A stretch of DNA of 64,000 nt. Origin: VRUE01 sp963817945. Its GTDB lineage: Bacteria; Actinomycetota; Thermoleophilia; Solirubrobacterales; 70-9. The notes beneath the pieces were generated by a model, which was given only the letters and a program-made list of their open reading frames with translations, searched no databases and was not told the DNA's origin. How positions within the stretch are numbered: position 1 is the first letter of the stretch; each line of letters begins with the position of its first letter. The stretch lies in assembly GCA_963817945.1 (NCBI GenBank), contig CAWFQH010000003.1, positions 62,001-126,000 of the forward strand. Reading direction: 5' to 3'. Shown piece by piece: positions 1-8,184 of this stretch. Both the position numbers and the translations under genes were made by a program.

Positions 1-48
1 TACCGCCCCCGCCAAGTTGGGGCTCGACAGCGCTAGGCTCGGAGTCGC

Positions 49-1035
49 ATGAGCGAGCTCCGAACCGAGGCGGGTGTGCCGCCTACCGAGCGCCTCCACG
101 TCACCCGTTCCCGCGCCAAGCCCGGCGGCGGCGACGCCGCCTCGGAGGGCGCCGTCCCCTTCCGCCGCGCCCGCAAGCCGCCGTGGCTGAAGGTGCCGGC
201 GCCGGGCGGCCCGACCTACCGCCGCCTCAAGGCGGAGATCGGCGGCGAGGGACTGCACACCGTCTGCGAGGAGGCGAACTGCCCCAACGTCGGCGAGTGC
301 TGGGAGCGCGGCACGGCGACCTTCATGATCCTCGGCGACGTTTGCACGCGGCGTTGCGGCTTCTGCAACGTGAAGACCGGCGTGCCGAGCTGGAACGACC
401 CGCTGGAGCCGCTGCGCGTCGCCAACCAGGTGAAGCGGATGGGCTTGCGGCACGCGGTCGTCACCTCGGTTGACCGCGACGACCTGCCGGACTACGGGGC
501 GAGCGCCTTCGTCGGCACGATCCGCTCGATCCGCATGCAGGCGCCCGGCTGCAAGGTCGAGGTGCTGACCCCCGACTTCCGTGGCCAGGAGATGCCGCTG
601 GCCAAGGTGATCCACGAGCGGCCCGACGTCTTCAACCACAACGTCGAGACGGTGCCGCGCCTCTACCCGAAGGCGCGCCGTGGCTCGAAGTTCCTGCGTT
701 CGGCGCGGGTGCTGCGGATGGCGAAGGAGATGGGCGGCACCGACGTCGTCACCAAGTCGGGCCTGATGGTCGGCCTCGGCGAGTCCTTCGACGAGATGGT
801 CGAGACGTTCGGGCTCCTGCGCGAGCACCGCGTCCAGGTGCTGACCGTCGGCCAGTACCTGCGCCCAACCGAGAACCACCTGCCGGTCGAGCGCTACTGG
901 CACCCGGAGGAGTTCGAGGCGCTAGAGAAGGCCGCCTACGATCTGGGCTTCGAGTCGGTAGCGTCCGGGCCCCTGGTCCGCTCCAGCTACCACGCGGATC
1001 AGAACCTCCCCGCCCTTGAGATCAGCTCTGGTTAG
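49..1035 (+). CDS. lipA: Lipoyl synthase LipA
   Basis: Radical SAM enzyme that inserts two sulfurs into protein-bound octanoyl groups to make lipoate for 2-oxoacid dehydrogenases and glycine cleavage; cytosolic. The sequence shows the auxiliary-cluster cysteines C73, C78 and C84 (CEEANCPNVGEC), the radical SAM triad C99, C103 and C106 (CTRRCGFC), and the family C-terminal RSSYHAD motif (R311 to D317) that ligates the auxiliary cluster through serine. At 328 aa it carries an N-terminal extension of about 40 residues, rich in Arg and Gly, compared with shorter family members. GGAG lies 4 nt before the ATG. It converges with the next gene, overlapping it by 14 nt. lipB would be expected upstream, outside the window. 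Confidence 0.97.
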   Translation: MSELRTEAGVPPTERLHVTRSRAKPGGGDAASEGAVPFRRARKPPWLKVPAPGGPTYRRLKAEIGGEGLHTVCEEANCPNVGECWERGTATFMILGDVCTRRCGFCNVKTGVPSWNDPLEPLRVANQVKRMGLRHAVVTSVDRDDLPDYGASAFVGTIRSIRMQAPGCKVEVLTPDFRGQEMPLAKVIHERPDVFNHNVETVPRLYPKARRGSKFLRSARVLRMAKEMGGTDVVTKSGLMVGLGESFDEMVETFGLLREHRVQVLTVGQYLRPTENHLPVERYWHPEEFEALEKAAYDLGFESVASGPLVRSSYHADQNLPALEISSG

Positions 1036-2533
1036 GCGATGCCTCCGGTGACTTCGGCGACCCGTCCTGGGAAGACGATAGGCGGCTCAGCAGGTCGGTT
1101 CCGAATTCCGCTTGCCTGAGTTCGAGCTCCAGCTTGGCGCGCTCGATCCGGTCTTCCAGCTCTTTGTTGGGAGACGGCTGCGCGGCCGGCTCCGGCGCCA
1201 GTTTGCTCTGCGCGTCCGCGACTTCGATCTGGAGGTTGAGGCGTTCCAGCTCTTCGCGCTGGGCGCGGGTCGCGAGGGCTCCCTTCTCGGCTATTTCGGC
1301 GTCGACGAGCTTCTTGCGTCGCTCCAGATCGGCGAGCCGCCTTTCCGCTCCCCCTGCCCTTAGTTTGGCGATCCCCTCCGTCACCGCGCTCGCCTGATCC
1401 ACCGACTCCTTGATCTGGCCCGGGGCGGCGGCCAGCGCGGTGCTGAGCTGGCGGGCCGCGGATTCGCGGTCGACGGTGACCTTGCTGGGCGCGCCGGTAT
1501 CGCCGAACTCGAGCTTGCTCGTGTTCTTGCTGAACAGCCACGAGTCGAAGTTGAGGAAGCCGAGCTGGGACTTGCGATCGAGGACCCAAGCCGGCGTGAC
1601 CGAGCGGAGCTTGAACTCGGTCGTCTCGCCGAGGGGCCGCTCGTACACGGCCAGGCTGGTCCGGCACGGCACCCGGTAGCGAATGCCGTCGTCCTCGCTC
1701 TCCTCGGGGAGCTCGACCTCCGCCGGCTCCGCCGGCTCGTCCACCCGGGCGACTACGACGCCCAGCCGCTCGGCGGCCTCGCGCAGCGGCGGTGCTAAGT
1801 CGCCGAGCGTGAACGGCGCGGTCTCTTTGGCGACGGTCAGCTTCGGCAGCTCGTCGGTCCCGAGTTGGAAGGCGTAGTCCTTGCTCGAGGTCGGGAACCT
1901 GGAACGGCGCCAGGCGTCGACCTCCGCCTCGACCGCCGCCGCCTCGGTGCGGACGCGATCCAGCGTGGTGCGCAGGACGGTCCCTTCGAGCAGCGCCCCG
2001 GAAGCGGTCGGGTCGGTGGCCACCCTCGTGCCGTAGGCCGCGATCTTGCTCTGGAGGGCGACGATGGCGGAGCGGTAGGCCTCGCGGCGGGTGTGGAGAT
2101 CGAGTTGCTCGCTCTTCAGAGTTTCCTCGAAGCTCGTGCCCTTTCGCTGGCGATCCTCGCTCACGCGCAGGCTCGCCGTCGGAGCCGGGCTGGCGAGAGC
2201 GGCGACGAGCTGGGCGCCGACGAAAGTGCCGATGCGGATGCCCGCCTCGATCATCGCCGAGCCGGCGCCAGCCGAGGTGCCGGAAGAGGAGGTGAGCCTG
2301 CCGTCGGCCGTCAGCTCGAGCTCGAACTCCTTGTCCGCACCGAAGGACTTCTCGACGGAGATGTGCCGCTGCCACTCGGGGCGGGGATCGGCTTCGACGG
2401 CGAGCTTGACGTCGCTGGTTGCCTCTGCGAAGTCGAGCGAGTCCTCGGGCCGGACCCCGGAAGTCACCACTCCGGTGATCTTCACGACGGACAGTGGCAG
2501 TCGGTACGAGATTCGTTCCGCGTTCTCGCGCAT
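1022..2533 (-). CDS. Hypothetical coiled-coil protein
   Basis: I do not recognise this family. The protein is about 503 aa. It has an N-terminal beta-rich stretch (RISYRLPLSVVKITGVV), a hydrophobic glycine-rich segment near residues 95-115 that could be a single membrane helix or buried core, a charged helical region around residues 130-200, and a C-terminal heptad-like region full of Arg/Glu/Leu (about residues 385-480) followed by a Ser/Pro tail. The start was set at the ATG at 2533 because GGGGAGG sits 6 nt upstream; an in-frame GTG at 2593 would add 20 residues but has no clear ribosome binding site. It stands alone between lipA and a tRNA gene. Function unknown. Confidence 0.75.
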   Translation of the reverse strand: MRENAERISYRLPLSVVKITGVVTSGVRPEDSLDFAEATSDVKLAVEADPRPEWQRHISVEKSFGADKEFELELTADGRLTSSSGTSAGAGSAMIEAGIRIGTFVGAQLVAALASPAPTASLRVSEDRQRKGTSFEETLKSEQLDLHTRREAYRSAIVALQSKIAAYGTRVATDPTASGALLEGTVLRTTLDRVRTEAAAVEAEVDAWRRSRFPTSSKDYAFQLGTDELPKLTVAKETAPFTLGDLAPPLREAAERLGVVVARVDEPAEPAEVELPEESEDDGIRYRVPCRTSLAVYERPLGETTEFKLRSVTPAWVLDRKSQLGFLNFDSWLFSKNTSKLEFGDTGAPSKVTVDRESAARQLSTALAAAPGQIKESVDQASAVTEGIAKLRAGGAERRLADLERRKKLVDAEIAEKGALATRAQREELERLNLQIEVADAQSKLAPEPAAQPSPNKELEDRIERAKLELELRQAEFGTDLLSRLSSSQDGSPKSPEASPNQS

Positions 2534-2657
2534 CTGATCCTCCCCGTCGTTGGCCCGTCCGGGCAAGAACCTCATCAGCCAGTTGGCGTTCACCGCTCAA
2601 ACGTATCCGCACGTACAGGCAAAGTGCAAGCGCTCGGCGGGCATAGGGCCAGGGGGA

Positions 2658-2730
2658 TGGAGCCAGCCGGGCTCGAACCGGCGACCTTCGCGTTGCAAAC
2701 GCGACGCTCTTCCAGCTGAGCTATGGCCCC
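2658..2730 (-). tRNA. tRNA-Ala(TGC)
   Basis: A 73-nt cloverleaf reads 5'-GGGGCCATAGCTCAGCTGG on the minus strand. The acceptor GGGGCCA pairs with TGGCTCC (one G-T wobble), and the T arm contains GGTTCGAGCC. The anticodon stem TCGCG/CGCGA encloses the loop TTTGCAA, giving anticodon TGC (2695-2697), alanine. The discriminator is A and CCA is not encoded. Confidence 0.96.
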
Positions 2731-2795
2731 TCGTCGGAAAGTGTAAGCGGGGCGCGCTCGTCGGAACCGGGGGACGGGCGCGCCGGCGGGCCGCC

Positions 2796-3713
2796 TTAGT
2801 CGTCGAAGTCGAAGTCCTTCGGCGGCTTCTGCTCGAACCAGAGCTGGTCGTCCTCGGGAGCCTCCTCGAGGAAGTCGGGAGTGTCCTCGAGCACATCCTC
2901 GTGCTCGGCGGGTGCCTCGCCCCGCTCGACGTCGCTTTCCTCTTCGTGACTCTCCGGTTCGGCGACGGCGGGCTTCGCCTCGATCTCAACCTCGGGCTCG
3001 GCCGGCGCCTCCAGCGCCTGATCGAGCTCGTCGGAGAGGCGCTTCTCGTCCCAGAATTCGTCATCGAGGTCCTCTTCGTCGGCGCCCTCGCGCTCGTCGC
3101 TCACCTCGACCTCGGGGCCTTCGGACGCTTCCACGCTCGCCAGCGGGTCGACCGGGGCGAGCCTTGGCTCGCTCACCTCCTGCTCGACCAGCTGCTCCTC
3201 GGAGGGCGCCTCTCCATCCGGGCCGCCCAACTCCTCCTCGAGGTCGTACATCTCGGTCGGCTGTTCGGCGATCGCCTGTCGCTCTTCCGTCGAGTGGTCG
3301 GCCGGAGCGGCGGGCTCGGTCTCCGTCTCGGGCGCATCCACGGCTTCGTGTTCCATCGCCGGCGCTTCCTCGTCGGCGGGTACCTCGGTTTCGTCAGGCG
3401 CCTCTGCCTCCGCTGAAGCCGCCGCCGCCGGCTCCTCCACCTCGGGCGCCTCCTGCAGGTCGGCGACCTGGGGGGCCGGCCGCCGCCTGGCGGAACTGCC
3501 GTCGTCTTCCGGCGCAGCGTCCTCGGGCATCTCCGGCTGCGCCATGAATGCGGTCGGCGCCTCGCTCAGCGCATCGGCGGCCGGCTGCTCGTCGCCTGGC
3601 CGCTCCGAAGCGCCGAATGCTTCGTCCTCGAGCTGCTTCAGCTCGGATTCGCCAGCGCCGTGCTGGCGCTTCAGCTCCAAATGCTCTTTGATCGCGTCGT
3701 CGAGAATGCCCAT
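2796..3713 (-). CDS. Acidic low-complexity protein
   Basis: 305 aa. The first 25 residues are a conserved-looking helical start (MGILDDAIKEHLELKRQHGA). The rest is very rich in Glu, Ala, Pro and Asp and predicted to be disordered; it ends in a short aromatic/basic block (WFEQKPPKDFDFDD). Proteins with this head-disorder-tail layout occur in actinobacteria without known function; the ends look like short binding motifs joined by an acidic linker. It lies between two tRNA-Ala genes on opposite strands and appears monocistronic. No catalytic motif or membrane segment is seen. Confidence 0.8.
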   Translation of the reverse strand: MGILDDAIKEHLELKRQHGAGESELKQLEDEAFGASERPGDEQPAADALSEAPTAFMAQPEMPEDAAPEDDGSSARRRPAPQVADLQEAPEVEEPAAAASAEAEAPDETEVPADEEAPAMEHEAVDAPETETEPAAPADHSTEERQAIAEQPTEMYDLEEELGGPDGEAPSEEQLVEQEVSEPRLAPVDPLASVEASEGPEVEVSDEREGADEEDLDDEFWDEKRLSDELDQALEAPAEPEVEIEAKPAVAEPESHEEESDVERGEAPAEHEDVLEDTPDFLEEAPEDDQLWFEQKPPKDFDFDD

Positions 3714-3795
3714 CGCGGTCCCCGGGAACCTAAAGACTATGCGGTTATCCTTGCTGCTGCGCGAGGTCTGGGACGATCCTCCCAGCCACGCCCGC

Positions 3796-3868
3796 GGGGC
3801 TATAGCTCAGTTGGAAGAGCGCCTGGATCGCACCCAGGAGGTCGCCGGTTCGAGTCCGGCTAGCTCCA
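3796..3868 (+). tRNA. tRNA-Ala(CGC)
   Basis: A 73-nt cloverleaf starts GGGGCTATAGCTCAGTTGG. Acceptor GGGGCTA pairs with TAGCTCC, discriminator A, and the T arm contains GGTTCGAGTCC. The anticodon stem CCTGG/CCAGG encloses ATCGCAC, giving anticodon CGC (3829-3831), alanine, reading GCG codons. CCA is not encoded. It lies 1.1 kb from tRNA-Ala(TGC) on the other strand. Confidence 0.95.
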
Positions 3869-3960
3869 CTGTTGCTTGCTCGATGCTGGGCGGCTAAACG
3901 AGAGCGGCACCCTGCCATATGTTCGGCTTCCACAGTGACACCCGCTGCGTTCGCCTGTGG

Positions 3961-4704
3961 TCAGCCGCGAAGGGGTTCAAGCCACTCCTGCGGGACGAAA
4001 CCGGTCGGAATCCCCGTCGGGTAGTCGGGCATCAGCTCGGTGGCGAAGCGCGCCGCCTTGCGGCCCTCCATCACCGGCGCCAGGTCCTCGAAAGTCATCA
4101 GCAGCCGGACCGAGGTCACGATCTGGAAGTCGGCGGCGTTGCGCCGCTCGGCGCCGATCGTCCCCTCGTCGAGCAGCTCCTCGACGTGGTCGAGCAGGGC
4201 GGGCAGTATCCCGACCGTCCTCCGCACGCCCTCGGTGTCGTTGGCGCCGACCTTGTGCGCGAAGTACCAGGCCACCGGCCAACCGGCTGAGCCGATTAGG
4301 CGCGGCGCCGGCACGCCAGCCTCCCGGGCCAGCTTGGTGCGCAACTCTGGCCGGCGGACGTTGATCCAGCCGCCCAACCGCCGCGGAGCCAGCTGTAGGA
4401 TCTGGTCGCCCCAGAGCTCAGCCTCCTCGACCCGGATCCGCGCTTGCGGGTCGGCGGGGAACAGCGGCGGCTCCGGTTGCGCCTCCTCGAGCGCGCGAGC
4501 GATCATGCGCGAGCCCTGGACACGGCGCCCATCCAGCTTCAGGGCAGGCACCGTGCCGTGGCGGAAACCAAGCGGTCGCAGCAAAGCGGCGTGGGTGCCA
4601 GGCACCAGGTTGACTACCTTGTGCTCGATTTCCTTGTGCTCCAACATCAAGCGCGCGGCGTGCGCCGAGTGCGAGGTATGCACTGCGTAGAGCGTCGTCG
4701 ACAC
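3961..4704 (-). CDS. Glutathione S-transferase-like protein
   Basis: 247 aa with a thioredoxin-fold N-terminal half typical of the GST superfamily: beta1 TLYAVHTSHSAHAARLML, then a VPALKLDG segment holding the cis-proline, then a helical C-terminal half with several Trp residues. The usual catalytic Ser/Tyr/Cys position is within the TSHS stretch, so a thiol-handling role is plausible, but actinobacteria often lack glutathione and the thiol substrate is unknown. It starts at a GTG (4704). It stands alone between a tRNA gene and a DHFR-fold gene. Confidence 0.75.
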   Translation of the reverse strand: MSTTLYAVHTSHSAHAARLMLEHKEIEHKVVNLVPGTHAALLRPLGFRHGTVPALKLDGRRVQGSRMIARALEEAQPEPPLFPADPQARIRVEEAELWGDQILQLAPRRLGGWINVRRPELRTKLAREAGVPAPRLIGSAGWPVAWYFAHKVGANDTEGVRRTVGILPALLDHVEELLDEGTIGAERRNAADFQIVTSVRLLMTFEDLAPVMEGRKAARFATELMPDYPTGIPTGFVPQEWLEPLRG

Positions 4705-4834
4705 GGCGGAACCCTACGCTAAGCGCTCAAGCGTCTTTCACCGTTTGCGCTACCGCGGTTGCGTCAGCATTTGAGCATCTCCCGGAGCCTGCGGCGGAAC
4801 TCGGGGTTCGAGAGTCGTCCGGCTAGCTCCATGC

Positions 4835-5392
4835 TCAGAGCTTCGTGCGGTAGCGGAGGTAGACCATCCCGTTGCGGAAGCGGCGTTGGTCCGGGAGTTC
4901 GAGCTTCAGGCGGACTTCGTCGGGAAGGGATTGCTTGCCCCCTCCCACCAGGATCGGTGCAAGGAAGAGGTGGCACTCGTCGACCAAGCCAGCTTTGAGA
5001 GCCTGGGCGGCGAGCTCGGAGCCGCCCACGGCGAGGTCGAGATCCGCTTGTGCCTTCATCCGACGGACGACCTCGGGATCGAAGCTCCGCTCGATCCGCG
5101 TCCTCGCAGTAGTTGCCGCATCCAGCGTCTTTGAGTAGACGACCTTGTCGGTGGCCCTCCATATCTCTGCGAAGTCCCGAACGAAGGACGGCTGGTCGTC
5201 GAGGCGAACGGTCTCCGAGTAGACCATCGTCTCGTACATCCGGCGGCCGTAGAGGTAGGTGCCGACAGGGCGCTCGAGGTCGTTGACGAACGCGTGCACC
5301 CCCTCGTCGGGCTCAGCCCAGTCAAAGTGGCCGTCCTCGTCCGCCACGTAGCCGTCGAGCGACGCGATCGCCGAGTAGATCAGCTTGGCCAT
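4835..5392 (-). CDS. Dihydrofolate reductase-fold protein (RibD C-terminal family)
   Basis: 185 aa. The N-terminal strand and loop (KLIYSAIASLDGYVAD), the GRRMYETM block, and the LAVGGSELAAQAL and LAPILVGGGKQ motifs are those of the RibD C-terminal/DHFR-like family that binds NAD(P)H. Most stand-alone members have no proven substrate. The start was placed at the ATG at 5392; a GTG at 5413 would add seven residues. A second member of the family is at 23013. It lies just downstream of the TetR gene on the same strand (41 nt apart), so co-transcription is possible. Confidence 0.85.
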   Translation of the reverse strand: MAKLIYSAIASLDGYVADEDGHFDWAEPDEGVHAFVNDLERPVGTYLYGRRMYETMVYSETVRLDDQPSFVRDFAEIWRATDKVVYSKTLDAATTARTRIERSFDPEVVRRMKAQADLDLAVGGSELAAQALKAGLVDECHLFLAPILVGGGKQSLPDEVRLKLELPDQRRFRNGMVYLRYRTKL

Positions 5393-5433
5393 AGTGCGGT
5401 TAGTTCCGTCCACCCTGGCGCCATCCCGTCAAA

Positions 5434-6030
5434 TCACTTTTTCGCGCCGGCCCCATCCGACGCGGCCGCACGGACGAACGTGAGCACCAGCTGAACTGCC
5501 TCGTTGTTGGTCCGGCAACCCTGACGGCGCAGCGACTGCCAGGTGCCGAACTCGAGCGCGTGACCGATTGCTCGCCGTAGGCGGACCCTCGCTCGGGCGC
5601 GCTTCGGCCATGCCTCGAGCAGCAGCTCGCGGATCTCCTCGAGGCAGCGAACCCGGTAGGCGTTCATCTCGGCGACAATCGGCATTACGGCGGCGTCACG
5701 CTGGACGTTCTCGAGCAACGGCTCCAGGCGCTCGTAGTAGCCGTAGAGATCGCGCAGGGCCGTCTCCAGGCGCTCACTGGGATCGGAGATCGAGCGCCAG
5801 GCCGCCGGATCCGGCGGCGGCACCGTCTCACGCACACGTCCCGAGCACGCCTGGAGGAGGGATCGGGCGTCGGGAAAGTGTGCGTACACAGTCGGCCGCG
5901 TCACGCCTGCTCGCTCGGCGATCTCCTTCACCGTCGCGGACGACTCGACGATGCGCTGATGCCTGCCGGTAAGCGTGTCGTGGGAACGCCTCTCCCGGAG
6001 GAGTCGGAGGTCGTGCCGGCACAGCCGCAT
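5434..6030 (-). CDS. TetR-family regulator with shortened first helix
   Basis: 198 aa transcriptional regulator. The helix-turn-helix reads VKEIAERAGVTRPTVYAHF followed by a helical ligand-binding half. The usual family start is an alpha1 helix ending in a RGYxATT-like turn; here RIVESS runs directly into ATVKEIAE, about 10-11 residues short, as if roughly 33 bases had been lost in frame. The DNA-binding domain may therefore be impaired. Two inverted repeats lie in the divergent promoter shared with the DUF2231 gene at 6163, which is the likely target, along with the gene itself and perhaps the downstream DHFR-fold gene. Confidence 0.8.
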   Translation of the reverse strand: MRLCRHDLRLLRERRSHDTLTGRHQRIVESSATVKEIAERAGVTRPTVYAHFPDARSLLQACSGRVRETVPPPDPAAWRSISDPSERLETALRDLYGYYERLEPLLENVQRDAAVMPIVAEMNAYRVRCLEEIRELLLEAWPKRARARVRLRRAIGHALEFGTWQSLRRQGCRTNNEAVQLVLTFVRAAASDGAGAKK

Positions 6031-6053
6031 CCTGAACCGCCGTCGGCTGTCTT

Positions 6054-6080
6054 GAAAAGGCGCGTCATACGGGCCTTTTC
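6054..6080. promoter_or_regulatory. Inverted repeat in divergent TetR/DUF2231 promoter
   Basis: GAAAAGGC (6054-6061) and GCCTTTTC (6073-6080) are perfect 8-bp arms with an 11-nt spacer, between the TetR gene (starts 6030, minus) and the DUF2231 gene (starts 6163, plus). This is a candidate operator; a bidirectional terminator is less likely because it lies upstream of both genes. Confidence 0.5.
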
Positions 6081-6089
6081 TGATTCCGT

Positions 6090-6119
6090 GACATACAAGC
6101 GGGATCTCCAGGGTATGTC
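6090..6119. promoter_or_regulatory. Second inverted repeat in the same promoter
   Basis: GACATAC (6090-6096) and GTATGTC (6113-6119) form perfect 7-bp arms, 16 nt apart, on the DUF2231 side of the divergent intergenic region. The arms are spaced about two helical turns centre to centre, as expected for a dimeric repressor. Assignment to the adjacent TetR protein is inferred from position only. Confidence 0.5.
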
Positions 6120-6162
6120 CGAGCTAACCGGTCTTGCCGGAGCGCTCGAAATAGGAGTCGAC

Positions 6163-6699
6163 ATGAGAAACGCCATCGACCTGGTCAAGGGATCCCCCGG
6201 CAAGCCGCTTCACCCGCCGCTCACCGACGCCAGCATCGGCGCCTATACCGTCGGCGTGGCGATGCTCGTCGCCGGCGCGCTCGGGTTCCAGGAGGAGCAG
6301 ATGGCGCACGGATCGCTGCTCGCGATCTCCTTCGGCCTCATCCTCGCCGCCCCGACGGCGATCACCGGCCTGCTCGACTGGCTAGACCTGCCGCAGGGAT
6401 CGCCGGCGCGAGCCGTGGCGACGCTCCACCTCTTCGTCATGGTCATGGCGACTGTGCTCTTCGCGGTTACCTGGCTGCTCCAGCGCCCCGGCTACAACCA
6501 CGACGAGGTGCGGACCCTCGCGCTCGTCGCCGGGCTGATCTCGGAGGGAGTCTTGGCGGCCGGCGGCAACATCGGCGGCGCCAACGTCTTCGTCTACGGC
6601 ATCCGCGTGCTGAAGCGCCCGGAGACCCCGGTTGCCAAGGCACTTAACCCGCTCGGCGTCCGCGAGGAGGACCGCTCGACGAAGCCACCCCAGAGCTGA
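6163..6699 (+). CDS. DUF2231 membrane protein
   Basis: 178 aa integral membrane protein of the DUF2231 family. It begins MRNAIDLVKGSPGKPLHPPLTD, the HPPLTD block being the family hallmark, and has four hydrophobic helices (about residues 24-44, 52-72, 87-107 and 118-138). Family function is not established; some members bind heme. The start at 6163 is supported by AGGAG at 6153-6157; an upstream in-frame ATG at 6115 has no good site. It is transcribed divergently from the TetR gene and likely controlled by it. Confidence 0.85.
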   Translation: MRNAIDLVKGSPGKPLHPPLTDASIGAYTVGVAMLVAGALGFQEEQMAHGSLLAISFGLILAAPTAITGLLDWLDLPQGSPARAVATLHLFVMVMATVLFAVTWLLQRPGYNHDEVRTLALVAGLISEGVLAAGGNIGGANVFVYGIRVLKRPETPVAKALNPLGVREEDRSTKPPQS

Positions 6700-6749
6700 G
6701 CGGACAGACGCGCGGACGGAGTCGTCGTCAAATCCGAAAGGATGGGCGC

Positions 6750-7004
6750 ATGCCTCCGCCCTACGGATCGAAAAAACGCCCTGAACGCGAGGACTACGGC
6801 TGGGTGATCTCCTTTGGCTGCAAGCCCACGGGCACGCTGCGTCGCCTCAAAGTCGACACGGATCCGGCCCCTGACACGCGGCCGATCGAAGTTCCCTGCG
6901 TCTGCGGCGAGGTCCACCGCGTCACCGTCTCCCCGTACCGCCGCCGCCGCTCCGCCGACGAACCCTTCGACCTCGAGGTCGAGTCGCTCGACGAGCTGCG
7001 CTGA
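6750..7004 (+). CDS. Small conserved-looking protein with CxC motif
   Basis: 84 aa, unrecognised. Features: basic start, central PIEVPCVCGEVHRV with a Cys-x-Cys followed by His that could bind metal, a poly-Arg stretch (YRRRRS) and an acidic C-terminus. AAAGGA lies about 10 nt before the ATG. It follows the DUF2231 gene by 50 nt on the same strand and may be co-transcribed. Confidence 0.6.
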   Translation: MPPPYGSKKRPEREDYGWVISFGCKPTGTLRRLKVDTDPAPDTRPIEVPCVCGEVHRVTVSPYRRRRSADEPFDLEVESLDELR

Positions 7005-7110
7005 GGCGGCCAACGCTCTTGCATTTCGAGTGCCATGGCAAGGGCGAGACGCTCGTGGAATACGCGTGTCTGAGGAGGGTAGGTCGGTATCAAGCGACCA
7101 TGGAGGGACA

Positions 7111-7614
7111 ATGGACCCGCTGGAGACGGAGTTGGACGAGCGTTTCAGCGAGCCGGGCGCTTCGGCCACGCCCTGGGAGGAGACGCGGCAGGCGATCGAA
7201 GAGGCACAGCTGTTCTGGATCTCGACCGTGCGCCGGGACGGCCGACCGCATGTGACCCCGCTCGTCGCCGTCTGGCAGAACGGGGCGCTGTACTTCTGCA
7301 CCGGCCCCAAGGAGCAGAAGGCCCTCAACCTCCAGAGCAACCCGGATGTGGCGCTTACCACGGGTTGCAATAGCTGGCAGGAGGGGCTCGACGTGGTGGT
7401 CGAGGGCCAAGCAGATCGCGTCACGGAGGTAGCCGTTTTGCGCGATCTGGCGGAGGCCTGGACGCGTAAGTGGGATGGCAGCTGGCGTTACGGGGTGAAG
7501 GAAGGTGGTTTTCGCCTAGCGGGCGGCGGCGTCGCCCACGTCTTCGCCGTGCGGCCGGCAAGGGTGCTCGCCTTCGGCAAGGGAGGCTTCAGCCACACCA
7601 GGTACCGGTTCTAG
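7111..7614 (+). CDS. Pyridoxamine 5'-phosphate oxidase-family flavin/F420-binding protein
   Basis: 167 aa split-barrel protein. The core FWISTVRRDGRPHVTPLVAVWQ, LYFCTGPKEQKALNL and the DVVVEGQADRV strand are typical of the PNPOx-like superfamily, which in actinobacteria includes F420- and FMN-dependent reductases and heme-binding proteins. The substrate is unknown. GGAGGG at 7102-7107 supports the ATG at 7111. It sits in a run of small plus-strand genes that includes a second member of the fold at 8185. Confidence 0.85.
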   Translation: MDPLETELDERFSEPGASATPWEETRQAIEEAQLFWISTVRRDGRPHVTPLVAVWQNGALYFCTGPKEQKALNLQSNPDVALTTGCNSWQEGLDVVVEGQADRVTEVAVLRDLAEAWTRKWDGSWRYGVKEGGFRLAGGGVAHVFAVRPARVLAFGKGGFSHTRYRF

Positions 7615-7647
7615 CGATCGTCGGCCCCGCAGAGCGAGGAGGAAGCA

Positions 7648-8163
7648 GTGATCTACGTCGTCTATGCCCTGGTCGCCGTACTCGGAACCGCCGTCCACCT
7701 CTGGCGCCACCCGGCCGACCGCGCCGCGGGGCGGGCGGTCGAGGTCGCGCTGATCTGGTGGATCGTGGTCACGATCGGGATTGCCGGCATCGTCGGCGCC
7801 GGCTTCCACCTCTTCGACGGACCCGACATCGCCCGGGAAATCGGCTTCACGCGCGGTGACGGCGGTTTCCAGACCGAGGTCGGCTTCGGCGACCTGGCGC
7901 TCGGCGTCGCTGCTGTGCTGACGATCTGGTTCCGCGACCGCTTCCTGCTGGCGGTCGTGATCGTCGCCGCGATCTCCCTCTGGGGGGACGCCTACGGCCA
8001 CATCCACCAGGCGGCGGTCAACGACAACCACGATCCGGACAACACCGGGCCCGTGCTCTACTCCGACATCCTCGTCCCCCTCCTCGCCGTCATCCTCTAC
8101 GCCGTTCGCGAGCGGCTGCAGGGAGGCGAGCCAGCGGCGGGTCCCGCCGTGAGCGGTTCTTAA
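7648..8163 (+). CDS. DUF6790 family membrane protein
   Basis: 171 aa with four hydrophobic helices (about residues 1-18, 31-53, 79-115 and 140-156). The GFQTEVGFGDLALGV block and the WGDAYGHIHQ segment are features of the DUF6790 family of small integral membrane proteins with no known function. The start is GTG at 7648, preceded by GAGGAGGA. It lies between two PNPOx-fold genes and may share a transcript with the first (33-nt gap). Confidence 0.8.
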   Translation: MIYVVYALVAVLGTAVHLWRHPADRAAGRAVEVALIWWIVVTIGIAGIVGAGFHLFDGPDIAREIGFTRGDGGFQTEVGFGDLALGVAAVLTIWFRDRFLLAVVIVAAISLWGDAYGHIHQAAVNDNHDPDNTGPVLYSDILVPLLAVILYAVRERLQGGEPAAGPAVSGS

Positions 8164-8184
8164 CCCGGGCGATAATCGTCGGGC

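Noticed and set aside
4764..4834. Short minus-strand peptide ending LSNPEFRRRLREMLKC
   Set aside because: It reads like a helical tail but has only about 22 codons after an ATG, no ribosome binding site and overlaps the end of the DHFR-fold gene.
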